Source: Pseudomonas resinovorans NBRC 106553 (lineage in GTDB: Bacteria; Pseudomonadota; Gammaproteobacteria; Pseudomonadales; Pseudomonadaceae). Taken from it: a DNA stretch of 64,000 bases. Positions 44,389 through 55,804 of this stretch are shown in pieces. The translations under genes were made by a program, and so were the position numbers. Location of the stretch: the NCBI RefSeq assembly GCF_000412695.1, contig NC_021499.1, forward strand, positions 1,240,001-1,304,000, in the 5' to 3' direction. Below the pieces are notes generated by a model. That model was not told the origin of the DNA. It saw only the letters and a list, made by a program, of their open reading frames with translations, and did no database searches. Each line of letters begins with the position of its first letter. Within the stretch, counting starts at the first letter, position 1.

Positions 44389-46290
44389 ATGGCCCAGAAC
44401 GTAGCTCCGCCCATCGCCAACCTGCGCGATATCGAAGAAATCGAACGCCTTTCGCTGGAACAGCGCGGCATGCCGGACAGCACCTTTGAACTGATCCGCC
44501 AGAGCGCCGAACGCCACCCGCACAAGCGCGCCATGACCTTCCTGCTCCAGGGGGACGCCGAGGAAACCCCCCATGAGCTGAGCTACGCGCAGCTGCTGGC
44601 GCGCGTCACCCAGGCCGCCAACGCCTTCCATCACCTGGGTGTGCGGCCCGGCAAGGCGGTGTCCTTCCTGCTGCCGAACCTGCCCCAGACCCACTTCACC
44701 ATCTGGGGTGGCGAGGCAGCCGGTGTGGTCAACGCCATCAACCCGATGCTGGAGCCCGAGCACATCGCCGAGCTGGTGCGGGCGGCGGACTCCAACGTCC
44801 TGGTGACCCTGGCGCCGTTCCCCGGTACCGACCTCTGGGACAAGGTGGCCGGCCTGCGCGAGCAGCTGCCGGAGCTCGAGGCGATAGTCACGGTGGACCT
44901 GGCCAACCTGCTGCCCGAGCCCCAGCGCAGTGCGATCAAGGCCCAGCGCGGCGCGCTGTCTGAGGGCGTACTGGACTTCGACGAGCTGCTCGACCGCTTC
45001 CCCGCCGACCACCTGCAGAGTGGCCGGGTGATCGCCCCGGACGACGTCGCGTCGTATTTCCATACCGGCGGCACCACGGGTACGCCGAAGCTGGCGCCCC
45101 ACAGCCACCGCAACGAGGTGGCCATGGCGATGATCCTGGCCTACGCCATCAACCTGGGGGAGGGCGACAACACCCTCTGCGGCCTGCCGCTTTTCCACGT
45201 CAACGGCGTGATGGTGACCGGCCTCGCGCCCTTCTACGCCGGCGCCGAGATCCTCATCGCCACGCCCCAGGGCTATCGCAACACGCGACTGATCCAGAAC
45301 TTCTGGAAGGTCATCGAGCGTTACCGCGTGAGTTTCTTCAGCGGCGTGCCGACCATCTATGCCGGTCTGCTGCAGGTGCCCAGCGAGGGCCATGACCTGT
45401 CGAGCCTGCGCTATGCCCTGTGCGGCGCCGCGCCCATGCCGGTGGAGCTGATCCGCCAGTTCGAGGCCAAGACCGGCCTCAAGCTGATCGAGGGCTACGG
45501 CCTGACCGAAGCCACCTGCGGCAGTTGCGGCAACCCCGCCCACGGCGAACGCCGGCCGGGCTCCGTCGGCATGCGCATGCCCTATGTGCAGGTCAAGGTG
45601 GCGGTGCTGGACGAGCAGGGACGTTACCTGCGCGATGCCGCCGACGACGAGATCGGTAACCTCTGCGTGCGCGGGGTGACCGTGTTCAAGGGCTACCTGC
45701 AGGCGAGCAAGAACCAGGACATCTGGGTCGACGGCGACTGGTTCAACACCGGCGACCTCGGCCGCATGGACGCCGATGGCTACATCTGGCTCACCGGCCG
45801 CAGCAAGGACCTGATCATCCGTGGCGGCCACAATATCGACCCGCAGATGATCGAAGAGGCCCTGCACCGGCATCCCGCCGTGGCCATGGCGGCGGCCGTG
45901 GGCAAGCCGGACGACAAGGTCGGCGAACTGCCGGTGGCCTATGTGCAGCTCAAGCCCGGCGCCAGCGCCAGCGAGGCCGAGTTGCTGGAGCACGCGGCAG
46001 GGCAGGTGCCCGAGCGCGCGGCGGTGCCCAAGGATGTCTGGATAATCGAGGCCATCCCGGTCACGGCCGTGGGCAAGACCTTCAAGCCGGCCCTGCGTTT
46101 CGACGCCACCCGCCGGGTCCTGGAGGATGTGCTGGGCGCCATTGCGCCGGGGGTGAAGGTGGAGGTGGTCAACGACGACCGCCATGGCCAGGTCGCGGAG
46201 ATCCGCGTTCCGGGCCTGGACGCCGCCGTGCAGGCGAAGCTGGAAGCGCGCCTGGCCGGCTATTCGGTGAAGTTCCGCCTGATGGCTTGA
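44389..46290 (+). CDS. AMP-dependent acyl-CoA synthetase
   Basis: This 633-aa ANL-superfamily enzyme activates a carboxylic acid to acyl-AMP and then acyl-CoA. The P-loop is YFHTGGTTGTPK, the A5 motif EGYGLTEATC, the A7 motif WFNTGDLG, the A8 hinge GRSKDLIIRGGHNIDP, and the A10 Lys is in VGKTFK, so the catalytic core is intact. The substrate is not clear; medium- or long-chain or aromatic acids are possible. A C-terminal extension of about 60 residues follows A10. A terminator is at 46352. Confidence 0.9.
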   Translation: MAQNVAPPIANLRDIEEIERLSLEQRGMPDSTFELIRQSAERHPHKRAMTFLLQGDAEETPHELSYAQLLARVTQAANAFHHLGVRPGKAVSFLLPNLPQTHFTIWGGEAAGVVNAINPMLEPEHIAELVRAADSNVLVTLAPFPGTDLWDKVAGLREQLPELEAIVTVDLANLLPEPQRSAIKAQRGALSEGVLDFDELLDRFPADHLQSGRVIAPDDVASYFHTGGTTGTPKLAPHSHRNEVAMAMILAYAINLGEGDNTLCGLPLFHVNGVMVTGLAPFYAGAEILIATPQGYRNTRLIQNFWKVIERYRVSFFSGVPTIYAGLLQVPSEGHDLSSLRYALCGAAPMPVELIRQFEAKTGLKLIEGYGLTEATCGSCGNPAHGERRPGSVGMRMPYVQVKVAVLDEQGRYLRDAADDEIGNLCVRGVTVFKGYLQASKNQDIWVDGDWFNTGDLGRMDADGYIWLTGRSKDLIIRGGHNIDPQMIEEALHRHPAVAMAAAVGKPDDKVGELPVAYVQLKPGASASEAELLEHAAGQVPERAAVPKDVWIIEAIPVTAVGKTFKPALRFDATRRVLEDVLGAIAPGVKVEVVNDDRHGQVAEIRVPGLDAAVQAKLEARLAGYSVKFRLMA

Positions 46291-46351
46291 AGCCACCTAT
46301 ACTGCCAATCGAAGGCCCCCCGAGGACGGCCTTCCGCCCCATGCCTCTTTC

Positions 46352-46387
46352 ATGCCCCCAGGCTTCGAGCCTTCCGGGGGCATTTTT
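46352..46387 (+). terminator. Rho-independent terminator after the acyl-CoA synthetase gene
   Basis: ATGCCCCC and GGGGGCAT flank an AGG/CCT inner pair and are followed by TTTTT. The remaining 200 bp to the next gene are AT-rich with no other feature and probably hold its promoter. Confidence 0.82.
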
Positions 46388-46592
46388 GCGCGCCCGGAAA
46401 TTTGTTGCGAATGTGTGGCGAATATCAGGAAATGTCGCGTTCCTTACCGATATCCAGCCGTTTGTCGGCCCGGCTTTTGTCGAGCATTGTCATTCAAAAA
46501 GTGCGGGAATACTGTCACATCGGATTTACAGCTGAGACAAGGATCGTTAGCGGTATCCACCGCTTCGACTGCCAAACGAGGCCGTTGCAGGC

Positions 46593-47531
46593 ATGAAGCA
46601 TGTGAACTGGCAAGAAGACGTGGCCCTGTTGAGCCGATTGCGGCTGTTCCAGAATGTCACCGCGCACAATCTCGAACAGTTGCTCAAGGAATTCCGCGCC
46701 TGTGATCTGGAGGCGGGGGAAGTCGTGCTTTCGCCGTTCAACCGCAACCAGTACCTCTACCTGGTGCTGAGCGGGCGGTTGATGGTCTACCTCGGGTCCC
46801 TGGACAACAGCCCGGTGAGCACCATCATGCCGGGCGAGTGCGCCGGCGAGATCAGCTTCATCGACAACGACTGCCCTTCGGCCTATGTGGTGGCCGGCGA
46901 GCCCACCAGCGTCCTGCGCCTGCACCGGGAGTCCCTGGTCAAGCTGTTCCAGCAGGCGCCGCAGCTGATGCAGAACCTCCTGGAGCTGCTCTGCGACCGT
47001 GTCCGCCAGGGCAACCGGATCATTCTCGACACCGAGCAGAACGCCAAGATCGACACCCTCACCGGGCTGTTCAACCGCCGCTGGCTGGAACATATCTACC
47101 AGCGCGAAAGCACGCGCTGCGCCTTCAACGAGCAGCCGTTGTCCCTGCTCATGCTGGATGTGGACCACTTCAAGGACTACAACGACCGCCATGGCCACCT
47201 GGCCGGGGACTACGCCCTCTGCCTGGTGTCCCATACCCTGCGCGACCAGTTGCGGCCCAAGGACAGCATGGCGCGTTATGGCGGCGAGGAGTTCGTCATC
47301 CTGCTGCCGGAAATCGACAGTGGCGAGGCTCGCGCCATCGGCGAGCGGTTGCGTTCGAGCCTGGAGCTGATTCCCTTCTTCTACTCGCCGCTTGGCGTGC
47401 TGCCCGGCGTGACCGTCTCCATCGGCCTTGCCGAAATGCGCCAGTCGGACAGCCTGCAAGGCTTGATCGCCCGCGCCGACGGCGCGCTGTACCAGGCCAA
47501 ACAGGATGGACGAAACCGCCTGAACGGCTGA
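46593..47531 (+). CDS. Diguanylate cyclase with cyclic-nucleotide-binding-like domain
   Basis: This 312-aa cytoplasmic protein joins an N-terminal cNMP-binding (CRP-like) domain (about 13-130; FNRNQYLYLVLSGRLMVYLG and PGECAGEISFIDND) to a C-terminal GGDEF domain (about 150-310) with the active-site RYGGEEFVIL. Its A-site acidic residues are in LMLDVDHFKDYND. It should make c-di-GMP, possibly under cAMP or another small-molecule control. No RxxD inhibitory site lies directly before GGEEF. GAGG is upstream of the start. Confidence 0.92.
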   Translation: MKHVNWQEDVALLSRLRLFQNVTAHNLEQLLKEFRACDLEAGEVVLSPFNRNQYLYLVLSGRLMVYLGSLDNSPVSTIMPGECAGEISFIDNDCPSAYVVAGEPTSVLRLHRESLVKLFQQAPQLMQNLLELLCDRVRQGNRIILDTEQNAKIDTLTGLFNRRWLEHIYQRESTRCAFNEQPLSLLMLDVDHFKDYNDRHGHLAGDYALCLVSHTLRDQLRPKDSMARYGGEEFVILLPEIDSGEARAIGERLRSSLELIPFFYSPLGVLPGVTVSIGLAEMRQSDSLQGLIARADGALYQAKQDGRNRLNG

Positions 47532-47638
47532 TTCCTCCCCGCCCATGGGGGGCGAAAGAAATCTCCCCTGGTTTTCCACTTCCCTCAAACGTCTGTTTGC
47601 TAGAGTCCGTTCACTAAAAAACAGCCTGGAAGCTGGAC

Positions 47639-48796
47639 ATGCGCAAACTCCTGATCGCTTTGCTACTGCTGGTGGCCGTTGGCCTGGGGATTTTCTTCTA
47701 CCTGCCGGGGTTCCTCGACCGTGAGATGAACACCGTGGCCGCGCCGCCGCCCTACCGTGCCTCGGACGAGGCGGAAACCCTGCACAAGACCCTGTTCGTC
47801 GCCGACCTGCACGACGACGCCCTGCTGTGGAACCGCAACCTGCTGGAGCGCCATGATTTCGGCCACAGCGACCTGCCGCGCCTGCTCGAAGGCCATGTGG
47901 GCCTGCAGGTGTTCTCCACCGTCACCAAGACGCCACGGGGCCTGAACTACGAGAGCAATGGCGCCGATAGCGACGACATCACCCTGCTGGTCATGGCCCA
48001 GCGCTGGCCCCGTGCGACCTGGCACAGCCTGCTGGAGCGCGCCCTCTACCAGGGCCACAAGCTGGATGAGGCCGCCGCCGGTAGCCAGGGCAAGCTGATC
48101 CTGGTGCGCAGCCGCGAGGATTTCACCAAGTACCTCGCCGATTGGGAAAAGGACCCGAACCGCGTCGCCGCCATCCTCGCCACCGAGGGCCTGCATCCGC
48201 TGGAAGGCAAGCTGGAGAACGTCGATCGCATGTATGACGCGGGCTTCCGCATCATGGGCCTGACCCATTTCTTCGATAACGAGGTGGGCGGTTCGGCCCA
48301 CGGCCTGGAAAAGGGCGGCCTGACCCCCTTCGGCCGTCGGGTGATCGAGCGCCTGGAAGAGAAGAAGATGCTGGTTGACCTGGCCCACGCCTCCCGCCCG
48401 CTGATCGACGATGTGCTGAACATGGTCGAGCGCCCGGTACTGGTGTCCCACACCGGCGTCGAGGGCACCTGCCCGGGTACCCGCAACCTGAGCGACGCGC
48501 ATATCCAGCGCATCGCGGCCACCGGCGGCGTGATCGGCATCGGCTACTGGGACACCGCGGTGTGCGATACCTCGGTCGCCGCCATCGTCAAAGCCATCCG
48601 CTACGTCGCCGACAAGGTGGGCGTACGGCATGTGGCGCTGGGTTCGGACTTCGATGGCGCGGTGCACACGCCGTTCGACACCAGCGGCCTGGCGCAACTG
48701 ACCCAGGGCCTCAAGGAAGCGGGTTTCAGTGAGGCGGACATCGCCTCGATCATGGGCGGCAACGTGCGCCGGCTGCTCCTGGAGAGCCTTCCCTAG
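47639..48796 (+). CDS. Membrane dipeptidase (peptidase M19)
   Basis: This 385-aa protein has an uncleaved N-terminal membrane anchor (residues 5-22) and an M19 renal-dipeptidase domain. Metal-binding motifs are present: ADLHDDALLW (HxD), TEGLHPLEG (bridging Glu), VLVSHTGVEG and LGSDFDG. Members cleave dipeptides, including D-amino-acid-containing ones, in the periplasm. It lies alone between the cyclase and helicase genes. Confidence 0.9.
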   Translation: MRKLLIALLLLVAVGLGIFFYLPGFLDREMNTVAAPPPYRASDEAETLHKTLFVADLHDDALLWNRNLLERHDFGHSDLPRLLEGHVGLQVFSTVTKTPRGLNYESNGADSDDITLLVMAQRWPRATWHSLLERALYQGHKLDEAAAGSQGKLILVRSREDFTKYLADWEKDPNRVAAILATEGLHPLEGKLENVDRMYDAGFRIMGLTHFFDNEVGGSAHGLEKGGLTPFGRRVIERLEEKKMLVDLAHASRPLIDDVLNMVERPVLVSHTGVEGTCPGTRNLSDAHIQRIAATGGVIGIGYWDTAVCDTSVAAIVKAIRYVADKVGVRHVALGSDFDGAVHTPFDTSGLAQLTQGLKEAGFSEADIASIMGGNVRRLLLESLP

Positions 48797-48894
48797 TTCA
48801 AGTCAAGTCCTTGATTGCCCACAGCACTTCGCCCTGCGGGCATCTTGCTTTACACTGGCGGCCGTTCATTCCTTAATCAATCGACGAGACCACC

Positions 48895-50367
48895 GTGCTC
48901 AAGGCACTCAAGAAAATATTCAGCAAGGGCGAAGAGCCGCAGGTCGGCCCCGCCCCCACAGTGTCATCCCCCCTCCCGGTCGAGAAGCAAGAGCAGCCGG
49001 CCAAGCCCAAGAAAGCTCCCCGCGAAGCCGGCGAAAAGGCCGAAGGCTCTGGCGAGCGTGCCCCCCGTGGCGAAAAGAAACCCCGTAGCGACAAGCCCAA
49101 GCCCGACAAGCCGCGCCGTGAGCGCCCGGCCAAGGCCGCCGCTGTGGATAACTGGAAGCTCGAAGATTTCAACGTGGAGCCCCAGGAGGGCAAGACCCGC
49201 TTCCACGACTTCAACCTCGATCCGCGGTTGATGCATGCCATCCACGACCTGGGCTTCCCCTACTGCACCCCGATCCAGGCCCAGGTCCTTGGCCATACCC
49301 TCAAGGGCAAGGACGCCATCGGCCGTGCCCAGACCGGTACCGGCAAGACCGCGGCCTTCCTGATTTCCACCATCACCCAGCTGCTGCAAACCCCTCCGCC
49401 GAAAGAGCGCTACATGGGCGAGCCCCGTGCGCTGATCATCGCGCCGACACGCGAGCTGGTGGTGCAGATCGCCAAGGACGCCCAGGACCTGACCAAGTAC
49501 AGCGGCCTCAGCGTGATGAGCTTCGTCGGCGGCATGGACTTCGACAAGCAGCTCCGCCAGCTGGAATCGCGCTTCTGCGACATCCTGGTGGCCACCCCGG
49601 GCCGTCTGCTGGACTTCAACCAGCGCGGCGAGGTGCACCTGGACATGGTCGAGGTGATGGTGCTCGACGAAGCGGACCGCATGCTCGACATGGGCTTCAT
49701 CCCGCAGGTGCGCCAGATCATCCGCCAGACCCCCTTCAAGGGCGAGCGCCAGACCCTGCTGTTCTCCGCCACCTTCACCGAAGACGTGATGAACCTGGCC
49801 AAGCAGTGGACCGTGGACCCGTCCATCGTCGAGATCGAGCCGGAGAACGTCGCCAGCGATACCGTCGAACAGCACGTCTATGCCGTGGCCGGCAGTGACA
49901 AGTACAAGCTGCTCTACAACCTGATCGCCCAGAACGACTGGACCCGCGTGATGGTCTTCGCCAACCGCAAGGACGAAGTGCGCCGCATCGAGGAACGCCT
50001 GACCAAGGACGGCATCAGTGCCGCCCAGATGTCCGGCGACGTGCCCCAGCACAAGCGCATCAAGACCCTGGAAGGCTTCCGCGAAGGCAAGATCCGCGTG
50101 CTGGTGGCCACCGATGTTGCCGGTCGCGGCATCCACATCGAAGGCATCAGCCACGTGATCAACTTCACCCTGCCGGAAGATCCGGACGACTACGTGCACC
50201 GCATCGGCCGTACCGGCCGCGCCGGCGCCACGGGCACCTCCATCAGCTTCGCCGGTGAGGACGACGCGTTCGCCCTGCCGCCGATCGAGGAGCTGCTGGG
50301 TCGCAAGATCAACTGCGAGATGCCCCCGACCGAACTGCTCAAGCCGGTGCCGCGCAAGCACCACTGA
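48895..50367 (+). CDS. rhlB: DEAD-box ATP-dependent RNA helicase, RhlB-like
   Basis: This 490-aa helicase has a Lys/Pro/Glu-rich disordered N-terminal extension (about 1-80) followed by the two RecA-like domains. Motifs: [10 protein letters not shown] (I), PTRELV (Ia), [12 protein letters not shown] (II), FSATF (III), [11 protein letters not shown] (V) and [13 protein letters not shown] (VI), all intact. RhlB proteins unwind RNA for degradosome or translation-related work. The start is GTG; the N-terminal tail is typical of Pseudomonas RhlB. A strong terminator follows. Confidence 0.92.
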   Translation: MLKALKKIFSKGEEPQVGPAPTVSSPLPVEKQEQPAKPKKAPREAGEKAEGSGERAPRGEKKPRSDKPKPDKPRRERPAKAAAVDNWKLEDFNVEPQEGKTRFHDFNLDPRLMHAIHDLGFPYCTPIQAQVLGHTLKGKDAIGRAQTGTGKTAAFLISTITQLLQTPPPKERYMGEPRALIIAPTRELVVQIAKDAQDLTKYSGLSVMSFVGGMDFDKQLRQLESRFCDILVATPGRLLDFNQRGEVHLDMVEVMVLDEADRMLDMGFIPQVRQIIRQTPFKGERQTLLFSATFTEDVMNLAKQWTVDPSIVEIEPENVASDTVEQHVYAVAGSDKYKLLYNLIAQNDWTRVMVFANRKDEVRRIEERLTKDGISAAQMSGDVPQHKRIKTLEGFREGKIRVLVATDVAGRGIHIEGISHVINFTLPEDPDDYVHRIGRTGRAGATGTSISFAGEDDAFALPPIEELLGRKINCEMPPTELLKPVPRKHH

Positions 50368-50384
50368 GTCGGGCCGGAACGAGG

Positions 50385-50415
50385 AAAGGCGAAGCATGTG
50401 CTTCGCCTTTTTCTT
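50385..50415 (+). terminator. Rho-independent terminator of rhlB
   Basis: AAAGGCGAAGCA and TGCTTCGCCTTT form a 12-bp stem with a 2-nt centre, followed by TTCTTT. Confidence 0.88.
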
Positions 50416-50427
50416 TGGTGCTTGGGC

Positions 50428-50449
50428 CCCCTTTCCCTCTGGGAGAGGG
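50428..50449. repeat. CCCTCTCCC palindrome, copy A6
   Basis: CCCCTTTCCCTCTGGGAGAG plus GG, followed by CTGGGGTGAGGG, the commonest flank of this family. Confidence 0.7.
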
Positions 50450-50490
50450 CTGGGGTGAGGGCAATAGCCGGCCACTCGGTGCCGGGCCAT

Positions 50491-50537
50491 TTCGCGAGTG
50501 AATTCGCTCCTACACTGCCCCCGGATTTCATCCGGGC
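50491..50537. repeat. REP plus CCGGAT-type palindrome
   Basis: TTCGCGAGTGAATTCGCTCC followed by TACA is a REP arm; next to it is CCGGATTTCATCCGGG. It forms a repeat cluster with the A6 and B3 copies on either side. Confidence 0.7.
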
Positions 50538-50554
50538 TTGTGACTGAGCCAACT

Positions 50555-50640
50555 GTAGGTTGGGTAGAGCGCAGCGAAACCCAACGCGCGTGGTTGAGGC
50601 GTGGCAGCGTTGGGCTTCGCGTAGCTCAGCCACAACCTAC
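50555..50640. repeat. GTAGGTTG-CAACCTAC imperfect palindrome, copy B3
   Basis: An 86-bp copy with GTAGGTTGGGTAGAGCGCAG at the left and CGCGTAGCTCAGCCACAACC at the right, ending 13 bp before the DUF58 gene stop. Confidence 0.78.
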
Positions 50641-50653
50641 GACGAGTGTCCGC

Positions 50654-51981
50654 CTACAGCGCCCCCGCCTTCTTCCACGCCAGGTAACGGCTCACCAGTT
50701 CGGGCCCCAGCTCGCTGGGGCGCGCGTCGAGCACCGGTACGCCGTGGGCGGCCAGGCGTTCATGGAGGCTGCCGCGGGCGTTGAGGTAGTCCACCGTGCC
50801 GCAGTAGGCCAGGGCGTCATCGAAGCTCTGCACCGGGGCATGGCGCAGGTTGTCGAGTATCTCCTCGCGCAGGCTCACCACCAGCAGCCGGTGCTGGCGG
50901 CCCAGGCGTTTCACGGCGTTGAACAGCTCGGCATCGTCCTCGTCGCGCAGGTTGCTCACCAACACCACCAGGGCGCGGCGACGCTGGCGCGCCAGCAGTT
51001 TGTCGGCGGCCGCGTTGTAGTCCGCTGGGCGCAAGGTGCTGTCCAGGTCGTAGACGCCATTGAGCAGCACGCTGAGTTGCGCCTGGCCCTTCACCGGCGC
51101 CACATGGCGGTCGCGCTCGGCGGCGAAGGTGGAGAGTCCCACCGCGTCGCCCTGGCGCAGGGCCACGTAGCTCAGCAGCAGGCTGGCGTTGAGGGCGTGG
51201 TCGAAGTGCGAGAGGTCGCCGTCATGGCTGCGCATGCGCCGGCCGCAATCGAGGAGGAAGACGATCTGCTGGTCGCGCTCGTCCTGGTACTCGCGGGCGA
51301 TGGGCATGCGCTTGCGTGCGGTGGCCTTCCAGTCGATCTGGCGCAGGGTGTCGCCGTCACGGAATTCCCGCAGCTGATGGAACTCCAGGCCCAGGCCACG
51401 GCGCGGGCGTTGGCGCACGCCGAGCTGGCTGAGCCAGTCGTCCACCGCCTTCAACTGGGCCCCGTAGAGCCGCGCGAAGTCCGGGTAGACACGGGCTTCG
51501 CTGGGTAGCGCCAGCACCCGCTTGTGCCGCCACAGGCCGAGGGGGCTGGGCAGCTGCACTTCGCATGCGGGGAAGTGGAAGTGACCACGTTTGAGCGGGC
51601 GTACCCGGTAGCCGAACTCGGTCATCTCGCCCGGATGCAGCTCCACCCGTTGCGGCAGGAGTTCGAACTCCATGGCCGCCGGCACCTGGTCGAAGACCTC
51701 GACGGCCAGGCTGCGACCGAAGCCGTGGTGCAGGGTCAGGCGCACATCGCTCCAGCGACCGAGGGCCAGGTTGCCCAGCAGTTGCCGCTCCAGGCGCGGC
51801 GATGGCAGGCGGCGCAACCACAGGGCATCGAGCAGGCCGAGCAGTACCAGGGCGCAGAGCAGCCCCCACCAGAGCGGCCCCAGCTGAGCCGGCAGGCCGA
51901 CACCCAGGGCGGGCAGAGCGCCCAGCAGCAGGGCGAGTGCGAGGAGCCCGGCCACCAGCGCGATCAAGGCGCGGGACGGTT

Positions 51982-51985
<4 letters not shown>
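50654..51985 (-). CDS. DUF58-domain membrane protein
   Basis: This 443-aa protein has two N-terminal membrane segments (about 6-28 and 34-54) and a DUF58 domain carrying the hallmark RRGLGLEFHQLREFRDGDTLRQIDWKATAR, followed by a vWA-like fold (IVFLLDCGRRM with a MIDAS-like DxG). DUF58 proteins are encoded with MoxR ATPases. It is the last gene of the six-gene operon and overlaps the MoxR gene by 4 nt. Function unknown. Confidence 0.9.
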
Positions 51986-53003
<1,018 letters not shown>

Positions 53004-53007
<4 letters not shown>

Positions 53008-54224
53008 AGGGCATTCCTGAGGGTTTGCAGGTGGGCGACCTGGCGGGTGAAGTCGGCGGCGTTGAGCCGTTGCCGGGGCAGCGGCCGCATGGCCTGGCTG
53101 ATGGCGCTCGGCGGCAGGCGGGTCAGGCGGCCCAGCGCCTGCCACTGCTCGGCCACGGGGAGCCGTTCGAATCCGGGATGGCGATGCCTGGCACGGCGCT
53201 GGATGTCCCGCTGCAGGCCTTGCAGCAGGCTGGCCTGGCCACTGCGGCGCAGCAGGAAATCGGCGCTGCCGCGCAGGTGTTCTTCCAGTTGCCGCCGCGA
53301 GCGGCTGGCCGGGGCCTGCAGCGGGCCCTGGCGTTGGCCGACGTGCCAGAGCAGCAGGACGATGAGCAGGGCCAGGGCCACCAGCGCCTCGGCGAAGTTC
53401 TCCCCGAGCAGGCTGGCCAGGCTGTCGCGTTCGGCGCGGTAGAGCAGGGTGACGTCGCTGTCCTGGGTGAGGTACCAGAGCAGCCAGGCGTTGTCGTACT
53501 CGTTGATGTCGCGGTTCTGCCAGATCCAGCCGTCGGTGAGCACGGTCACCAGACCGTCGCCATGGTTCAGCTGGAGCATGTGCGTGGCCTTGGCACTGTT
53601 GGCCCAGGCGTGGGCGCGGTTCTGGCTGTCGAAGAGGTGGAAATCCGGGTCGAAGCTGGCGTAGGCCGGCGCCTGCTCGTTCTCCAGGTAGAGCTTGGTC
53701 AGCTCGGGGAAGGGGTCTTCCTCGGCGCGGGCCTGGTCGCTGTCGGCCGCTTCCTCCGGCTGTTCGCCGTCCGGCTCGGCGGCCTTGTCGCTGCCCTTGT
53801 CGAGGTCCCTGGTTTCGTACTGCTGGATGCCCAGGCGGTCGGCCAGCAGGTCGCCGCTCTCACCGACCTTTTCGTCATAGAGACGTTCGGCGATGAACAG
53901 CAGGTGGCCGCCCTTGCTTGCCCATTGCAGCAGGCGATCGGCCTGGCGCGGGGTCATCCGCGAGCGGCTGCCGAGCAGCAGCAGGCTGTGGCCGGCGCTG
54001 GGCAGCTTGTCCAGCACCTCCAGGCCGTCGGCGCGGGTCACCGCGAGGCCGCGTTTGCGCAGGAAGTGCTCGGCGGCCAGGTAGGGATTGCCCAGCACTT
54101 CGGGTGCAGGGCCGTGCTCGACGCTGTCCTGGTAGGGCAGCAGGCGCCCGCCGAGGTAGATGGCCAGCAGGCCCAGCAGCAGGAGCAGGCCGGCGCCGAG
54201 CAGCACCCGTGGACGCACGATCAT
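53004..54224 (-). CDS. DUF4350-domain membrane protein
   Basis: The 406-aa protein has an N-terminal membrane segment (about 6-26), an extracytoplasmic region of about 250 residues with NPYLAAEHFLRKRGLAVTRADGLEVL and LLLLGSRSRMTPRQADRLLQWASKGGHLLFIAE, the DUF4350 core resembling a glutamine-amidotransferase-like fold, and a second membrane segment near residue 275 followed by a basic cytoplasmic tail. Ligand and role are unknown. Confidence 0.85.
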
Positions 54225-55804
54225 GCCGTGGCTCCCGTGGCGAACAGGCGGCGCCAGCCATCGCAGAGGCCCTGGCGCAGTTCGGCGCTGGGCAGGCGAT
54301 GGCCGTAGGCGAGGTTCTGCCAGTGGCCGGTGAGGTCCTGGCTGAAGTCTTCCAGCTCGATGTTGTCCAGGTGACGTACCAGTTGCAGCACTTCGCCCTC
54401 GGTATGGGATTGCTTGAGCGGCAGGCGGAAGTCGTGCAGCAGGCGGCTGAGCAGGGCGCGGTAGAGCAGGCCGAGGGCCTCGCGGGGCTGGCTGGCCCAG
54501 AGCCGTTCGGCCTCCGCGGCGACATCGTCGGGCAGGCTTTCCGGCGCCAGTTCCAGGCCGAACAGCACCGAGGGCGCCGCGCGTGGGCGGCGCTGGGGCA
54601 GGCCGATGCGACCGGCGAAGGCGCTGAACCAGTCGCGGTAGCGCCAGACCAGCAGGGCCAGGAGGCTGATCAGCAGGCCCCAGAGCAGCACCTTCATGAC
54701 CAGGGCCAGGCTATCCAGGCTCTTGGCGTATTCGGCCAGCCGGAACAGGTTGCGAATGAACTCGGCCCAGCCCTGGGCGTTGTCGGGCTTGGCCTGCGCG
54801 TCGGCGTCGCCCATGTCCAGCTTCCAGCGGGTGACGGTTTCGCGGTTCTGGAAGGGCGGGGCGTCGAGGAGTGCGGCGATCTCCTCTTTGGCGGCCTTGC
54901 CGGTGAGGGTCTGGTGGGTGAGTCGTTCGCTGTCGGGGCCGTCGAGGTAGGCCTGGGGCGCGGGGCACAGGGCTGGTTCGCTGTCCGCCATGGCGGCTTG
55001 CGGCAGCTGGGTGAGCAACAGGCCCAGGCCCAGCAGCAGGCCATAGGCCGCACCGGTCAGGCGCTGGCGCATGCGGCGGAACTGCAACTCGATGTCCCAG
55101 CCTTCCAGGGCGGTACGGCGGTTGAGGTAGAGGGTGAAGCCGCAGGCGACGTACACCGGCCCCCAGACCATCAGCACCAGGACGTACAGGCTGTTGGACA
55201 GATGCTCGAGCCAGAGCCAGTCGCCGGAGGCCATTTCCAGCAGCTTTTGCCAGTCCCAGTTCAGCGCCACCTGTTGCGGCAGCATCAGGTAGAGCAGGGT
55301 GATCAGGCCGAACCAGAGCGCCGATTCCAGGTGCACGCCGATCACCGTCAGCCAGGTGGCGCCGCCGGCGTCGCGCTGGCCGAGTACCACCAGGCGCTGG
55401 CTGCGTGCCTGGCCCTTGAGTCCTTCGAGTTGCAGCACCGGCAGGTCGAAGCTGCGGGTGGTGCTGAGGCGGCGCCAGGTGAGGCTGGCCAGCAACTGCG
55501 GCTTGAGCAGGCGCGGGTAGGCGCGCAGGGCTTCCTTGAGGGTGGGCGTGTCGCCGAACAGGGCGCGGGAGAGGATGTACAGCGGCAGCCGTTCGTAGGC
55601 CGGCTTGAGCAGCCAGAAGATGAACACCGCGAGTCCCGGGTAGCTCCAGAAGATCAGGCTGAGCAGGGCGAACAGCGGAACGGTCACCAGGGCCCAGCTG
55701 GCCATCAGCAGGCCGGCGTGTCGGCGCGCCAGCAGCACGCCAAGGTCCATGGCCTCCCAGGCGCTGCGCGGGCGGATGGTGACGCTGGCATCAGTCAGGC
55801 GCAT
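54221..55804 (-). CDS. DUF4129-domain integral membrane protein
   Basis: This 527-aa protein has several N-terminal membrane segments (from about 35 to 240), an extracytoplasmic region after about 290, another membrane segment near 400, and a C-terminal DUF4129-like cytoplasmic domain (LLYRALLSRLLHDFRLPLKQSHTEGE). MRLTDASVTIRPRSAW is the likely start; it overlaps the SpoIIM gene by 14 nt. Proteins of this type accompany MoxR/DUF58 genes; function unknown. Confidence 0.82.
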   Translation of the reverse strand: MRLTDASVTIRPRSAWEAMDLGVLLARRHAGLLMASWALVTVPLFALLSLIFWSYPGLAVFIFWLLKPAYERLPLYILSRALFGDTPTLKEALRAYPRLLKPQLLASLTWRRLSTTRSFDLPVLQLEGLKGQARSQRLVVLGQRDAGGATWLTVIGVHLESALWFGLITLLYLMLPQQVALNWDWQKLLEMASGDWLWLEHLSNSLYVLVLMVWGPVYVACGFTLYLNRRTALEGWDIELQFRRMRQRLTGAAYGLLLGLGLLLTQLPQAAMADSEPALCPAPQAYLDGPDSERLTHQTLTGKAAKEEIAALLDAPPFQNRETVTRWKLDMGDADAQAKPDNAQGWAEFIRNLFRLAEYAKSLDSLALVMKVLLWGLLISLLALLVWRYRDWFSAFAGRIGLPQRRPRAAPSVLFGLELAPESLPDDVAAEAERLWASQPREALGLLYRALLSRLLHDFRLPLKQSHTEGEVLQLVRHLDNIELEDFSQDLTGHWQNLAYGHRLPSAELRQGLCDGWRRLFATGATA

